A stretch of 64,000 nucleotides of DNA. Source: Chitinophaga sp. SYP-B3965 (lineage in GTDB: Bacteria; Bacteroidota; Bacteroidia; Chitinophagales; Chitinophagaceae). Shown piece after piece: positions 15,152 through 23,783 of the stretch. A program made the position numbers and the translations under genes. Location of the stretch: positions 248,001 to 312,000 of the forward strand of contig NZ_WJFD01000001.1 of the NCBI RefSeq assembly GCF_009647655.1. The letters run 5' to 3'. How positions within the stretch are numbered: position 1 is the first letter of the stretch; each line of letters starts with the position of its first letter. The notes below the pieces were generated by a model. That model made no database searches, was not told the DNA's origin, and saw only the letters and a list, made by a program, of their open reading frames with translations.

Positions 15152-15931
15152 TTATTGCATGTTTTGTACGATCATTTCCGCGATATCCATCACTTTTACT
15201 TCCTCTTCTTTTCCAGCTTCCTTGACCCCATCTGTTAACATAGTCATGCAAAAAGGGCAGTTGGAGGCGATCACGGATGCTCCCGTAGATACAGCCTCAT
15301 GGCCTCTTTCAAAGTTGATCCGGGTACTTCCCTTTTCCTCTTCCTTGAACATTTGAGCCCCTCCGGCGCCGCAGCAAAGCCCCTTGCTTTTACACCTTTT
15401 CATTTCCACTAATTCTGCATCGAGGGTTTCTAAAACTTGTCTTGGTGCTTCGTAAATGCCATTTGCCCTCCCCAGGTAGCAGGAATCATGATAAGTGATC
15501 TTTTTACCTTTAAAGGTGCCGCCTTCTTTCATTTTGATGCGGCCACCGTCTATCAGCTGTTGCAGATAGGTGGCATGGTGGATCACTTCGTAAGTGCCGC
15601 CCAGCTGGGGGTATTCATTTTTGAAGGTGTTAAAGCAGTGGGGGCACGCGGTTACGATGGTCTTTACGGCATAGTTGTTCAGCACCTGGATATTGTTGTA
15701 AGCCATCATCTGGAAGAGGAATTCGTTCCCGGCCCGCCTGGCGGGGTCTCCGGTGCAGGCTTCTTCTTTACCCAGTATAGCAAACTGAATGCCTGTTTTT
15801 GTGAGGATCTCTGCAAATGCCCGGGTGATCTTTTGTGCCCGTTGGTCGAAGCTACCGGCGCATCCTACCCAAAAAAGCACTTCGGGCGTTTCTCCATTGG
15901 CAAAATATTCGGCCATTGTTTTTATCTGCAT
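15152..15931 (-). CDS. HdrB/LutA-like iron-sulfur oxidoreductase subunit (CCG domain)
   Basis: A 259-residue protein with two cysteine-rich CCG-type domains, as in heterodisulfide reductase B, GlcF and LutA. Visible motifs are WVGCAGSFDQR, TACPHCFNTFKNEYP, YHDSCYLGRANG, GLCCGAGG and SNCPFCMTML. Such subunits bind a noncubane or [4Fe-4S] cluster and pass electrons to a partner. The frame opens at 15985, overlapping the upstream gene, but Met at 15931 (MQIKTMAEYF) follows a purine-rich AAAGAAAG and is the better start. It is directly downstream of the membrane ferredoxin-type subunit, forming a two-gene electron-transfer unit whose donor and acceptor cannot be read from sequence. Confidence 0.88.
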   Translation of the reverse strand: MQIKTMAEYFANGETPEVLFWVGCAGSFDQRAQKITRAFAEILTKTGIQFAILGKEEACTGDPARRAGNEFLFQMMAYNNIQVLNNYAVKTIVTACPHCFNTFKNEYPQLGGTYEVIHHATYLQQLIDGGRIKMKEGGTFKGKKITYHDSCYLGRANGIYEAPRQVLETLDAELVEMKRCKSKGLCCGAGGAQMFKEEEKGSTRINFERGHEAVSTGASVIASNCPFCMTMLTDGVKEAGKEEEVKVMDIAEMIVQNMQ

Positions 15932-15956
15932 TTCTTTCTTTTTGCTCGGTGTATGA

Positions 15957-17246
15957 TTATTGTTGTATCCAGGCGTCGCGGTCATCCGGACTGAACTTCC
16001 ATGGCGCCATATTATTCTCGATATTGGAAAACATCATGTTCCATTCCTGCGGTGCGCTGGACTCCTCCATCACCAGGTGCCTGCGCATTTGCAGGATGAT
16101 GTGCAGGGGATTGATGCTCACGGGGCATTCCTGAACACAGGCGTTGCAGGTGGTGCAGGCACGTAATTCTTCTTCTGTGATATAATCCCGGAGCAGGGTT
16201 TTACCTTCTGCCTGACCTCTGCCAACTTCTTCAGCCCTGTCCCGCGTTTTCATCATGATGAGGCGGGGGGAGAGGGCTTTGCCGGTTTGCGTAGCAGGGC
16301 AGGCTGCTGAGCAGCGGCCGCATTCTGTACAGGCGTAGGCATCCAGTAGATTCTTCCAGGTAAGGTCCTGGATATCTTTTGCCCCGAATTTGGGGACTGT
16401 TTCTGAAGGTGTGGTGGGTGCCAGTTCCGGTTGCATGGCGTAAAGTACTTCCTGCTGGATCTCCGGCATGTTCTCCATTTTCCCTTTCGGCCGCAGGTCT
16501 GCAAAGTAAGCATTCGGGAAGGCCAGGATGATATGGAGGTGTTTGGAGAAAGGCAGGTAGTTCAGGAAGGCCAGCACACCCAGGATGTGCAACCACCAGG
16601 CACCTCTTTCTATGGCTACCAGGGCACTATCGGATAAACCTGCCAGCAATGGTGCAAAGTTACCGGTGATCCAAAAATCAGAAGTTAAAACATAATGTTC
16701 AGCACCCCTGGCTTGTAGTGCCTGGTCCGCGGTGTTCATGGTGAGGAATAATACCATCAGCACAATTTCCGTGATCAGGATATAGTTGGCATCAGAGCGG
16801 GGCCAGCCATTGAGGTCCTTGCTGATGAAACGTTTTAGTTTGATGATGTTGCGCCGTACAAGGAAGATAGCGCAGGAGATAGCTACCAGTGCGGCCAGGA
16901 TCTCAAAACAGCCGATCAGCACCCCATACAGGGAACCCAGAACGGGGGCGAATATACGATGTGTACCTGCCAGCCCGTCTATCACGATCTCCAGGATCTC
17001 AATATTAATGATCACGAAACCTGCATACACAAAGAAGTGCAGTACCGCCACCATGGGGTTGCGGAACATCTTTTTCTGCCCAAAGGCCAGTAAAAGAAGG
17101 TTTTTCCAGCGGGCTGCGGGCTGGTCATTCAGTGCTACATCTCTTCCCAGCAGGATGTTCCGCCGGATACCCAGCGCTCTGCGGGAAAACAGGTAAATGG
17201 CAAAGCCCAATGCTATGAAAAAGATGACCTGCGAAACAATTTGCAT
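15957..17246 (-). CDS. Membrane-bound [4Fe-4S] ferredoxin-type electron-transfer protein
   Basis: A 429-residue protein. The N-terminal half has about five to six membrane helices (first at residues 3-22, then 65-85, 105-130, 155-175 and others) resembling a NarI/DsrM-like quinone-side domain. The C-terminal half has two four-cysteine motifs, CTECGRCSAACPATQTG and CTTCNACVQECPVS, each binding a [4Fe-4S] cluster. With the CCG-domain protein downstream it resembles fused HdrC/DsrMK-like complexes that move electrons between the quinone pool and a cytoplasmic thiol or ferredoxin partner. The arrangement is common in Bacteroidota. The substrate is unknown. Confidence 0.88.
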   Translation of the reverse strand: MQIVSQVIFFIALGFAIYLFSRRALGIRRNILLGRDVALNDQPAARWKNLLLLAFGQKKMFRNPMVAVLHFFVYAGFVIINIEILEIVIDGLAGTHRIFAPVLGSLYGVLIGCFEILAALVAISCAIFLVRRNIIKLKRFISKDLNGWPRSDANYILITEIVLMVLFLTMNTADQALQARGAEHYVLTSDFWITGNFAPLLAGLSDSALVAIERGAWWLHILGVLAFLNYLPFSKHLHIILAFPNAYFADLRPKGKMENMPEIQQEVLYAMQPELAPTTPSETVPKFGAKDIQDLTWKNLLDAYACTECGRCSAACPATQTGKALSPRLIMMKTRDRAEEVGRGQAEGKTLLRDYITEEELRACTTCNACVQECPVSINPLHIILQMRRHLVMEESSAPQEWNMMFSNIENNMAPWKFSPDDRDAWIQQ

Positions 17247-17281
17247 ATCCTTGATTTAACCGGTTGTTGTCGCAATTTATG

Positions 17282-17289
17282 TATTTTTA
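17282..17289 (+). promoter_or_regulatory. -7 element upstream of the phosphoribosyltransferase
   Basis: TATTTTTA, one mismatch from TAnnTTTG, with TTG about 15-18 bases upstream. The start codon is at 17310, giving a leader of about 15 bases. Confidence 0.4.
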
Positions 17290-17309
17290 CGGCTGCACAA
17301 ACCCACTAT

Positions 17310-17807
17310 ATGGAAAATAAGAACGTAATCCTGACGCAGGAAGTTATTGAAAAGAAAATAGAGCGGATCGCGTATGAGATATATGAGCATAATTACGACG
17401 AGCCTTCTTTGATCCTGGCAGGGATCTGGGACCGTGGTACTATCCTCACCAATAAGATTGCGGCACATCTGAAGGAGATTGCCAGCTTTAAGATCGAAGT
17501 AGTGGAGATCAAGCTGGATAAGCAACATCCGGCTGAAGTGACGCTTTCACATGAACTGGATTTTACAAATAAAGTGGTGATCCTGATCGATGATGTAGCC
17601 AATTCCGGCAAAACCATGTTATATGCATTGAAGCCTTTTCTGCAATTCTTCCCCAAGAAGATACAGACAGCTGTACTGGTAGATCGCCGTCATAAATCTT
17701 TTCCTTTATCAGTGGATTTTGTAGGGTATAGCCTGGCTACTACTTTGCAGGATATGGTGATGGTGGATGTGGAAGGAGAGTCTATCCATTCAGCCTACCT
17801 CGTTTAG
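17310..17807 (+). CDS. Phosphoribosyltransferase, PyrR-like
   Basis: A 165-residue type I phosphoribosyltransferase. The PRPP-binding motif is VVILIDDVANSGKTMLYAL (around residues 89-107), and the flexible-loop/hood region and C-terminal DFVGYSLATTLQDMVMVDV are in place. In Bacteroidota such single-domain proteins are usually labelled PyrR or hypoxanthine-type; substrate specificity cannot be decided. The ATG at 17310 begins MENKNVILTQEVIEKKI; the in-frame upstream ATG (17241) would run through the promoter. The stop overlaps the convergent DUF2279 gene by 4 bases. Confidence 0.88.
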   Translation: MENKNVILTQEVIEKKIERIAYEIYEHNYDEPSLILAGIWDRGTILTNKIAAHLKEIASFKIEVVEIKLDKQHPAEVTLSHELDFTNKVVILIDDVANSGKTMLYALKPFLQFFPKKIQTAVLVDRRHKSFPLSVDFVGYSLATTLQDMVMVDVEGESIHSAYLV

Positions 17808-18775
17808 AAATACAAAGCATGCGCCTTTAATTTTCCTGCGCCATTGATCTCCAATGCAGGTGCGGGTACTTTGATCATATTCAATACCTGGAATAATACC
17901 CTGATCCCTTTTCGTTTGGTGGGTATCTTCGTAAAGTCGATGTCCGGAGAAAGATAGAACTGCCTGGTACGGCGGATATGGGAGTAATCATACATGACGC
18001 CCTGTTCATCCGTCCAGTCGTTTGTTTTGGCATCATACATACCTTCTGCACCATAACCGATGGCAATGTTCAGCCATTTAGGGAAATCACTTTCTTTGGC
18101 AAAAGACCAGGGGTTTACAGAGAGCCAGTACGTTTGTGCGTTGTAATCTTTTAGCGTGCGTTCTGTAAAACGTTCGCCGAACTGGTTGATGGCGCGCGCT
18201 TTTAGTACGGGATCATTATACTCAGCAGGAAAGGAAGAGAATTTCAATTGAAAGCGCGGTTCATTCCATACCAGCTCCTGGCTGATCATTGCAGCGGAGC
18301 CCAGTGCATTGGCGCCCATGTCACTCCAGGAAAATCCCCAGTGTGTGGAGTGTGCATCCAATAATTCTATCACAGACTGATAAGCGAACCCGCTTAATCC
18401 TCCGATCCAGATCTGTTGCTTGCGGGGGAGGCCGCTCCACCGCCATATTTCGCGGCTGTACTTAGCCAACAGGTAAGTGGTATATACATGACCGAACTTA
18501 TCCATCTGCAACCATTCCCCGGCATCATCGATGGTGTGGAAATCGCGTTGGGCATAATCCTTATACCAGTATTGGTTCAATACGAGTAAAGAGCTTCCGT
18601 ATATGGCAGCACTGCCAATTCCCAGGGCCCAGACCCTGCCTTTGATAACAGTGTCCGGGTTCTGGAAAAAATTATGATGCTGTGATGAAGCAGTAAACGA
18701 TGTGAAAAGTAAAATAAGGAACAGACCTAAACTGCGGCCAGCGGTTTTCACCAGGATAAAGTCATTACCCGTCAT
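17804..18775 (-). CDS. DUF2279 family protein (exported)
   Basis: A 323-residue protein with an N-terminal hydrophobic signal (GLFLILLFTSFTASSQ), so probably exported. The DUF2279 features are WYKDYAQRDFHTIDDAGEWLQMDKFGHVYTTYLLAKYS, then a membrane-like GFAYQSVIELLDAHSTHWGFSWSDMGANALG block typical of this family, which is found mostly in Bacteroidota. Function unknown. Its ATG overlaps the stop of the phospho-sugar mutase gene (18772-18775), so it is translationally coupled to it. The pairing may only reflect operon packing. Confidence 0.85.
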   Translation of the reverse strand: MTGNDFILVKTAGRSLGLFLILLFTSFTASSQHHNFFQNPDTVIKGRVWALGIGSAAIYGSSLLVLNQYWYKDYAQRDFHTIDDAGEWLQMDKFGHVYTTYLLAKYSREIWRWSGLPRKQQIWIGGLSGFAYQSVIELLDAHSTHWGFSWSDMGANALGSAAMISQELVWNEPRFQLKFSSFPAEYNDPVLKARAINQFGERFTERTLKDYNAQTYWLSVNPWSFAKESDFPKWLNIAIGYGAEGMYDAKTNDWTDEQGVMYDYSHIRRTRQFYLSPDIDFTKIPTKRKGIRVLFQVLNMIKVPAPALEINGAGKLKAHALYF

Positions 18776-20496
18776 CCGAGTTTCATGTCGTGAATAATGT
18801 TGGTTACTTTGCTATCCAGGATCTGTTCTATTCTTTCCAGGTCTGCTACGCTTTCCAGGTTTTCATGCACGCTGAAATAGAACTTGATCTTGGGCTCTGT
18901 GCCAGAAGGGCGGGCGGAGATACGACTGCCGTCTGCCAGCAGGAATTGCAATACATTGGATTTAGGCAGATCAAGCACTGTTTTTTCTCCTGAGCTCAGG
19001 TTGGTTACATGCTGTAACTGATAATCGAAGAGTTTCACAACAGGAGAACCATTGATGATGGACGGTGGGTTGTTCCGGTAAGCCGTCATCATCTCTGCTA
19101 TTTCTTCTGCACCTTTCATGCCTTTTTTAGTGATAGAGATGAGGGACTCTTTATAGAAACCATATCGTACATAAATATCGATCAGTTGTTCAAAGAGGCT
19201 TCTGCCTTCGTTCTTAGCATATGCTGCCATTTCGCAGATCATGGCTACGGAAGCGATGGCATCTTTATCACGCACATTATCCCCGATCATATAACCATAA
19301 GATTCTTCTCCGCCCACAATGAAGGTTTCTTTTCCTTCTTTCTGGCGGATGAGGTCTGCGATCCATTTGAAACCGGTGAGGGTATTGTAACACCTGATGT
19401 CGTTGCTGGCTGCAAATACATCGATGAGGTCTGAGGTAACGATGGTTTTGCAGATATAATCGGTGTTCTGTGTCAATCCTTTGCGTTTGCGGCCTTCCAC
19501 GATGTAGTTGAAGAGCAGTACGGCAGTTTGGTTACCATTCAGCAGGATCCATTTACCGGTATGATCTTTAACGGCGATCCCTACACGATCTGAATCGGGA
19601 TCAGTTCCCAGCAGGATGTCTGCATTCATGGCAGCGGCTTTTTTAAGGCCAATGCTCATGGCTTCTGCTTCCTCGGGATTAGGATATACTACTGTGGGGA
19701 AGTTACCATCCGGTTTGGATTGTTCTTCCACTACGTGAACGTTGGTGAACCCGAAACGTTGCAGTACTTCCGGCACGAGTGTGATACCGGTACCATGGAT
19801 GGGTGTATACACGATCTTAAGATCATGTTGTGCTGCTACTACTTCAGGATATACGCTGAGGCCTTTCAGCATTTGCAGATAGGCTTCATCTATTTCTTTT
19901 CCGATAGGTGTAATGTTCTCAGACCAGCCAGTCCATTTCACATCACCAATGCTGCTGATCTTATCCACTTCCAGGATCACGTTTTTGTCGTGCGGCGGCA
20001 CCAGTTGTGCGCCATCATCCCAATAAGCTTTATAGCCGTTGTATTCCCTTGGATTGTGGGAAGCGGTGAGTACTACACCCGCCTGGCATTTGAGATGGCG
20101 GATAGCGAAGGACAATTCAGGTGTGGGGCGAAGGGCTTCAAAGAGATATACCTTGATGCCGTTGGCTGCCATTACATTGGCGGTTACTTCTGCAAAGAAG
20201 CGGCTGTTATTGCGACTGTCATGTGCAATGGCCATTTTGATCTCTCCGGTAAAGGAGTTCTTCAGGTAGTTCGCAAAGCCCTGTGTGGCCATGCCCACGG
20301 TATATTTATTCATCCGGTTGGTGCCTACGCCCATAACGCCGCGGAGACCGCCAGTGCCGAATTCCAGGTTTCGATAAAATGCATCGGTTAATTCGTCCGG
20401 GTTTTCTTTTTGGAGTTTGAGGATGGTGGCTACTGTTTCTTCGTCGAAACCGCCGTTGAGCCATTGCTCTACTTTACTTAAAATGTTTGCGTCCAT
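18772..20496 (-). CDS. Phospho-sugar mutase (phosphoglucomutase/phosphomannomutase family)
   Basis: A 574-residue cytoplasmic enzyme moving a phosphate between C1 and C6 of a hexose. All family motifs are there: phosphoserine loop TASHNPREYNG (Ser146), metal loop GTDPDSDRVG (Asp299, Asp301, Asp303), sugar-binding GGEESYGYM, and the C-terminal phosphate-binding RPSGTEPKIKFY. Length and motifs fit the long bacterial PGM/PMM type (like B. subtilis PgcA). The substrate (glucose or mannose phosphate) cannot be decided. It supplies glucose-1-phosphate or mannose-1-phosphate for envelope glycans. Confidence 0.95.
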   Translation of the reverse strand: MDANILSKVEQWLNGGFDEETVATILKLQKENPDELTDAFYRNLEFGTGGLRGVMGVGTNRMNKYTVGMATQGFANYLKNSFTGEIKMAIAHDSRNNSRFFAEVTANVMAANGIKVYLFEALRPTPELSFAIRHLKCQAGVVLTASHNPREYNGYKAYWDDGAQLVPPHDKNVILEVDKISSIGDVKWTGWSENITPIGKEIDEAYLQMLKGLSVYPEVVAAQHDLKIVYTPIHGTGITLVPEVLQRFGFTNVHVVEEQSKPDGNFPTVVYPNPEEAEAMSIGLKKAAAMNADILLGTDPDSDRVGIAVKDHTGKWILLNGNQTAVLLFNYIVEGRKRKGLTQNTDYICKTIVTSDLIDVFAASNDIRCYNTLTGFKWIADLIRQKEGKETFIVGGEESYGYMIGDNVRDKDAIASVAMICEMAAYAKNEGRSLFEQLIDIYVRYGFYKESLISITKKGMKGAEEIAEMMTAYRNNPPSIINGSPVVKLFDYQLQHVTNLSSGEKTVLDLPKSNVLQFLLADGSRISARPSGTEPKIKFYFSVHENLESVADLERIEQILDSKVTNIIHDMKLG

Positions 20497-20556
20497 GATT
20501 CAATTTACTGTTTACAAGCCACTAATGATCAATTGCTGGTGTAAAATAATGAGAAA

Positions 20557-21312
20557 TTAAATATCCTCGAAATGTTTAGCCATATAAGCAATGGCCTCGG
20601 CCTGTGTTTTAATGGCAAAATCCTTGTAACGTTCATGTACATCGGCTATTTCATCCAGTGCAGCCCTCACCAGTTCCTGGTTCTGCCAGGTCTTGAGGTC
20701 TGCTACCACGGTTTCCAGGCAGCCTTTTTTATAGGCTATCTGGCCCAGCACATGCACGAGGGTGTTCCTCACGCGGGCTGTTTTATCGAATTGCAGGGTT
20801 TTAAGCAGCGGCAGGATGTCCTGCGGATGCGTACGGCCTCTTAATTCAATGCCGTGGCATATTTCCCGGCGGATCTCTTTATCCGGGTGTTCCAGGTATC
20901 CTTTTGCCCAATCCAGCACCGGCACAGGGTTCTTTTCGCCCATCTTCTTTACAGACCCGATCACTGCATTGCGCACACTGTAGTGTGCATCTGTGAGGCC
21001 CTGATCCATATAGGCGCGGATAACGCTAAAATCATGCCGTCCAATTTCCCCGGCTGCATTAACAGCTGTTTGCCGCACTTTGGCTTCCCCGTTCTGCATC
21101 AGGGTTGTAATACCCTGAAGTACGGCAGCAGGGTGGGCGGGGTAAATTTTACCCAGGGCCTGGTAAGCGCTTTTGCGGATATAGGTATCCTCGTCTGCCG
21201 CATAGATGAGCAGGGGTTGTAATTGGCTGGTTAACACCGCCTTCTCTATGATGGCTTCCATTTGCCTGACCAGCGTTGCCCTTTCTTCTTTAGGCAGGTC
21301 GTAAAATGCCAT
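20557..21312 (-). CDS. HEAT-repeat protein
   Basis: A 251-residue protein built of about six HEAT repeats of roughly 30 residues (…YIRKSAYQALGKIYPAHPAAVLQGI…KVRQTAVNAAGEIGRHDFSVI…YSVRNAVIGSVKKMGEKN…EIRREICHGIELRGRTHPQDI…RVRNTLVHVLGQIAYKKGCLE…). The C-terminal part resembles HEAT proteins that score with DNA-alkylation-repair-like families, but no active residue can be pointed to. It is most likely a protein- or nucleic-acid-binding scaffold. Divergent from pcm, with only 47 bases between start codons. Confidence 0.85.
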   Translation of the reverse strand: MAFYDLPKEERATLVRQMEAIIEKAVLTSQLQPLLIYAADEDTYIRKSAYQALGKIYPAHPAAVLQGITTLMQNGEAKVRQTAVNAAGEIGRHDFSVIRAYMDQGLTDAHYSVRNAVIGSVKKMGEKNPVPVLDWAKGYLEHPDKEIRREICHGIELRGRTHPQDILPLLKTLQFDKTARVRNTLVHVLGQIAYKKGCLETVVADLKTWQNQELVRAALDEIADVHERYKDFAIKTQAEAIAYMAKHFEDI

Positions 21313-21324
21313 ATATCAAACTGT

Positions 21325-21354
21325 TTTGCAATGATCGAAAATCGTCTATTTTTG
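21325..21354 (+). promoter_or_regulatory. Bacteroidota promoter of the pcm gene, almost leaderless
   Basis: TTTG (21325-21328), 18-base spacer, TATTTTTG (21347-21354): both consensus elements. The start codon is at 21360, so transcription would begin at or next to the ATG, giving a leaderless or nearly leaderless mRNA. Confidence 0.7.
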
Positions 21355-21359
21355 CGGCC

Positions 21360-22016
21360 ATGAGGCGGTACGAAGATAATTATAAGCAAAAAGGATTACG
21401 CAAACAATTGGTAGACAGCATCAGGCAGAAAGGTATTACGGACGAAAACGTATTGGCAGCCATTAACAACATTCCACGGCATTACTTCCTGGATACGGCT
21501 TTTGAAGGAATTGCCTATGAAGACAGGGCTTTCCCGATCGGAGAGGGGCAAACCATTTCACAGCCTTATACCGTGGCGTATCAAACCCAGTTGTTAGATG
21601 TAAAACCATTTGAGAAGGTGCTGGAAATTGGCACCGGCAGCGCTTACCAGGCATGTGTACTGGGAGAGTTGAAAGTGAACCTGTACACTATTGAAAGACA
21701 GAAAAAACTGTTTGATCTTGTGAAAACATTCCCTTACAAATCAAAGTATCCTACTATCAAATTCTTTTATGGAGATGGATATGAAGGCTTACCCACTTAT
21801 GCTCCTTTCGATAAGATATTGGTAACGGCGGCAGCGCCGGCCATTCCGGAGAAACTATTAAAACAATTAAAGACCGGTGGTAAGATGGTGATCCCCGTGG
21901 GCGCGCAGGACGTACAAAGGATGCTGCGCATCACTAAAACAGGAGCGGATGAATACCAGGAAGATGTGTTTGATGACTTCTCTTTTGTTCCCATGCTCAC
22001 CGGTAAAAAAGGATAA
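21360..22016 (+). CDS. pcm: Protein-L-isoaspartate O-methyltransferase
   Basis: A 218-residue SAM-dependent repair enzyme methylating L-isoaspartyl residues in damaged proteins. Family motifs are FPIGEGQTISQPYTVAYQTQLL, SAM-binding VLEIGTGSAYQACVLGEL, and DKILVTAAAPAIPEKLLKQL with GGKMVIPVG. The second glycine-rich motif has GSAYQ where GSGYQ is usual, a small variation. The start at 21360 (MRRYEDNYKQKGLRKQL) is fixed by the promoter lying directly upstream; the longer frame from 21306 would include it. Ends at a strong terminator. Confidence 0.93.
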   Translation: MRRYEDNYKQKGLRKQLVDSIRQKGITDENVLAAINNIPRHYFLDTAFEGIAYEDRAFPIGEGQTISQPYTVAYQTQLLDVKPFEKVLEIGTGSAYQACVLGELKVNLYTIERQKKLFDLVKTFPYKSKYPTIKFFYGDGYEGLPTYAPFDKILVTAAAPAIPEKLLKQLKTGGKMVIPVGAQDVQRMLRITKTGADEYQEDVFDDFSFVPMLTGKKG

Positions 22017-22020
22017 ACAT

Positions 22021-22054
22021 AAAAAAGGGCTGTCGTTGAAGACAGCCCTTTTTT
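22021..22054. terminator. Bidirectional terminator between pcm and the beta-helix gene
   Basis: Fourteen-base arms (AAAAAAGGGCTGTC at 22021-22034 and complement at 22041-22054) with a 6-base loop, running into T-rich DNA on both strands. Confidence 0.9.
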
Positions 22055-22057
22055 ATT

Positions 22058-23449
22058 TTAGAAGTTCTTTACCCTGTACCCTGAATTCAATAAACCTGAA
22101 TTCGGTAATGGCTGAAAATTATTATCTACACCTGCTGCTGTAGTAGTAGCAAATTTAGTATTTGAACTTTCTGTTACCTGCCCTCCATTTTCTGTATAAA
22201 TGTAAGCACGGTCATCTATCACACCACCACCGGTGCGGGGTTGTATAAATGCATTGGAACTAACGAGCTGTTTTCCTTTCTGACCTAAGAGGCCGTTGAT
22301 GCGCAAGGCCACACCAAAAGCACGTGCTACGGTGTTATTGGAGAAGTTGATCACGGCATCATCTGTTCCGCGGAAGGTCACACCATCATTCGCCGTGTTA
22401 TCCCGGAAAAGATTATTGGTGAAAATATGTGTAGCACTATTTTCTCCTGATCCAAAGAACTGGCAGAGATCGCCCCATCCATCATGCACCTGGTTGTCGT
22501 GCACATTAGAGTTGGTCACTCTTCCGCCGATCAGCAATCCGCCGCTGTGGGATGGATTGTGTTGCAGGCCCCAGTTGGTCACATCGTTATTATATACTTC
22601 CAGTCTATCGATGGCGGCTGTTTGTATACCATCCGCACCAATATCTTTCACCTTGTTATTATAGATCTTCACATTGCGCCATTTGATAGGCTGCACCAGG
22701 TCTCCACCCACTGTTTGGCCGGGGGCCAGTTCGTAAACGGATTGATTGGTGGCCAGGTTCCAGTAAGTGGCGGTATGACCAATATACATGGCTTCATTGT
22801 TAGTGCCGGAAATAGATACATCATGAATGGAGAGGTTCTCCATGTAGCTATTCGGATAATAGGTGCTGGCATCTCCTCTTACAGGATCTGTTTTCGCCCA
22901 TATACCGGTACCGCCATTTGTGATGGTGAGGAAGCCAATTTCAAAGTTGTCTGAATGTTCACTTAAGGAAAGATCAAAGTAGGCATTACGATTAGGTTTC
23001 GTAGAACCGTTGATGATAAAGTCTGAGGCTGATGTGCCGCCTACTTTTACATAACGGGAGTTCACGAAGCTAAGGGCGGTGGACCAGGATCCTCCGTCCC
23101 ATACGGTATTGCCTATTTTCACCACAGTGCCTGGCTCATTGCGCACAACGATAGGTTTGGCTGCGCTTCCGCTCAGGTTGTAAAAGATAACTGCGTAGAA
23201 AGTTCCTTTTAAATTGAGGATGTCTCCGGGCTGATATTGACCACTCTTATTATCTATTACCAATCTTCCGTCTTTGTCCGGCACCAGTGTATACTGTTTC
23301 GCATTGGGGTCTACTGGTGGTGCTGGTTCTTCAGGTACGCCTGTTTCATCTCTAACCTCTTCGATAGAACTTGTCTTGCTGCAATTGGTGAACGTCAGTG
23401 TAAGTGTAAGTGCTAAAAGCAACATACTCGGTAAGTTAATTCTTCTCAT
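22058..23449 (-). CDS. Secreted lipoprotein with right-handed parallel beta-helix (polysaccharide-lyase-like)
   Basis: A 463-residue lipoprotein with signal peptide and lipobox (TFTNC, Cys23). After an acidic/Pro linker (RDETGVPEEPAPPVDPNAK) the protein is a typical pectate-lyase/polysaccharide-lyase-like beta-helix: repeated short strands with Asn ladders (NDVTNWGLQHNPSHSGGLLIGG, VHDNQVHDGWGD, FTNNLFRDNTAND, FSNNTVARAF). Such proteins cut or bind pectic or other uronic-acid glycans at the cell surface. The exact lyase family is not identifiable by eye. It lies 334 bases downstream of two rhamnosidase genes on the same strand, which supports a rhamnogalacturonan-type substrate. Confidence 0.8.
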   Translation of the reverse strand: MRRINLPSMLLLALTLTLTFTNCSKTSSIEEVRDETGVPEEPAPPVDPNAKQYTLVPDKDGRLVIDNKSGQYQPGDILNLKGTFYAVIFYNLSGSAAKPIVVRNEPGTVVKIGNTVWDGGSWSTALSFVNSRYVKVGGTSASDFIINGSTKPNRNAYFDLSLSEHSDNFEIGFLTITNGGTGIWAKTDPVRGDASTYYPNSYMENLSIHDVSISGTNNEAMYIGHTATYWNLATNQSVYELAPGQTVGGDLVQPIKWRNVKIYNNKVKDIGADGIQTAAIDRLEVYNNDVTNWGLQHNPSHSGGLLIGGRVTNSNVHDNQVHDGWGDLCQFFGSGENSATHIFTNNLFRDNTANDGVTFRGTDDAVINFSNNTVARAFGVALRINGLLGQKGKQLVSSNAFIQPRTGGGVIDDRAYIYTENGGQVTESSNTKFATTTAAGVDNNFQPLPNSGLLNSGYRVKNF

Positions 23450-23783
23450 GGTTTTTCAATAGTTATGCGTCAAAAAATAAAGATATAGGTTAATGCTTCT
23501 AATACATTCGGATATGATCTATGAAATCGATTAGATGCAAATAACAAAAAAAAATCGGATCGACATGGCAAGAGAACGGACGTTAACAACGAAATATTAT
23601 GCTCTGATTTCCCCCTGTTTCAGTTAGGTAACTTAGCTGTCAAAGGGATGACATTGGTTTTGGAGATATTTTATATAATAGCTATTATATTTTATTGATC
23701 TACATACAAATAGATGAATGACTTTATATGAATAAAATCATTCATCTGTAACAAATTTATATATGTAAGTTTTTTTGTTAATG
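23450..23783. other. AT-rich intergenic region with promoter and hairpin
   Basis: About 330 bases between the GH78 stop and the beta-helix gene start. It is very AT-rich, contains no gene, and holds a hairpin (23713-23746) near the GH78 end. The promoter of the beta-helix lipoprotein should be near 23470-23550 on the minus strand; no exact consensus was seen. Confidence 0.5.
23713..23746 (-). terminator. Possible hairpin downstream of GH78
   Basis: Arms GATGAATGA (23713-23721) and TCATTCATC (23738-23746), 16-base loop, 38 bases after the GH78 stop. There is no strong T run, so it may be an mRNA-stabilising hairpin rather than a terminator. Confidence 0.4.

Noticed and set aside
23713..23746. 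Riboswitch between GH78 and the beta-helix gene
   Set aside because: Only a simple hairpin is present; no known aptamer pattern could be recognised.
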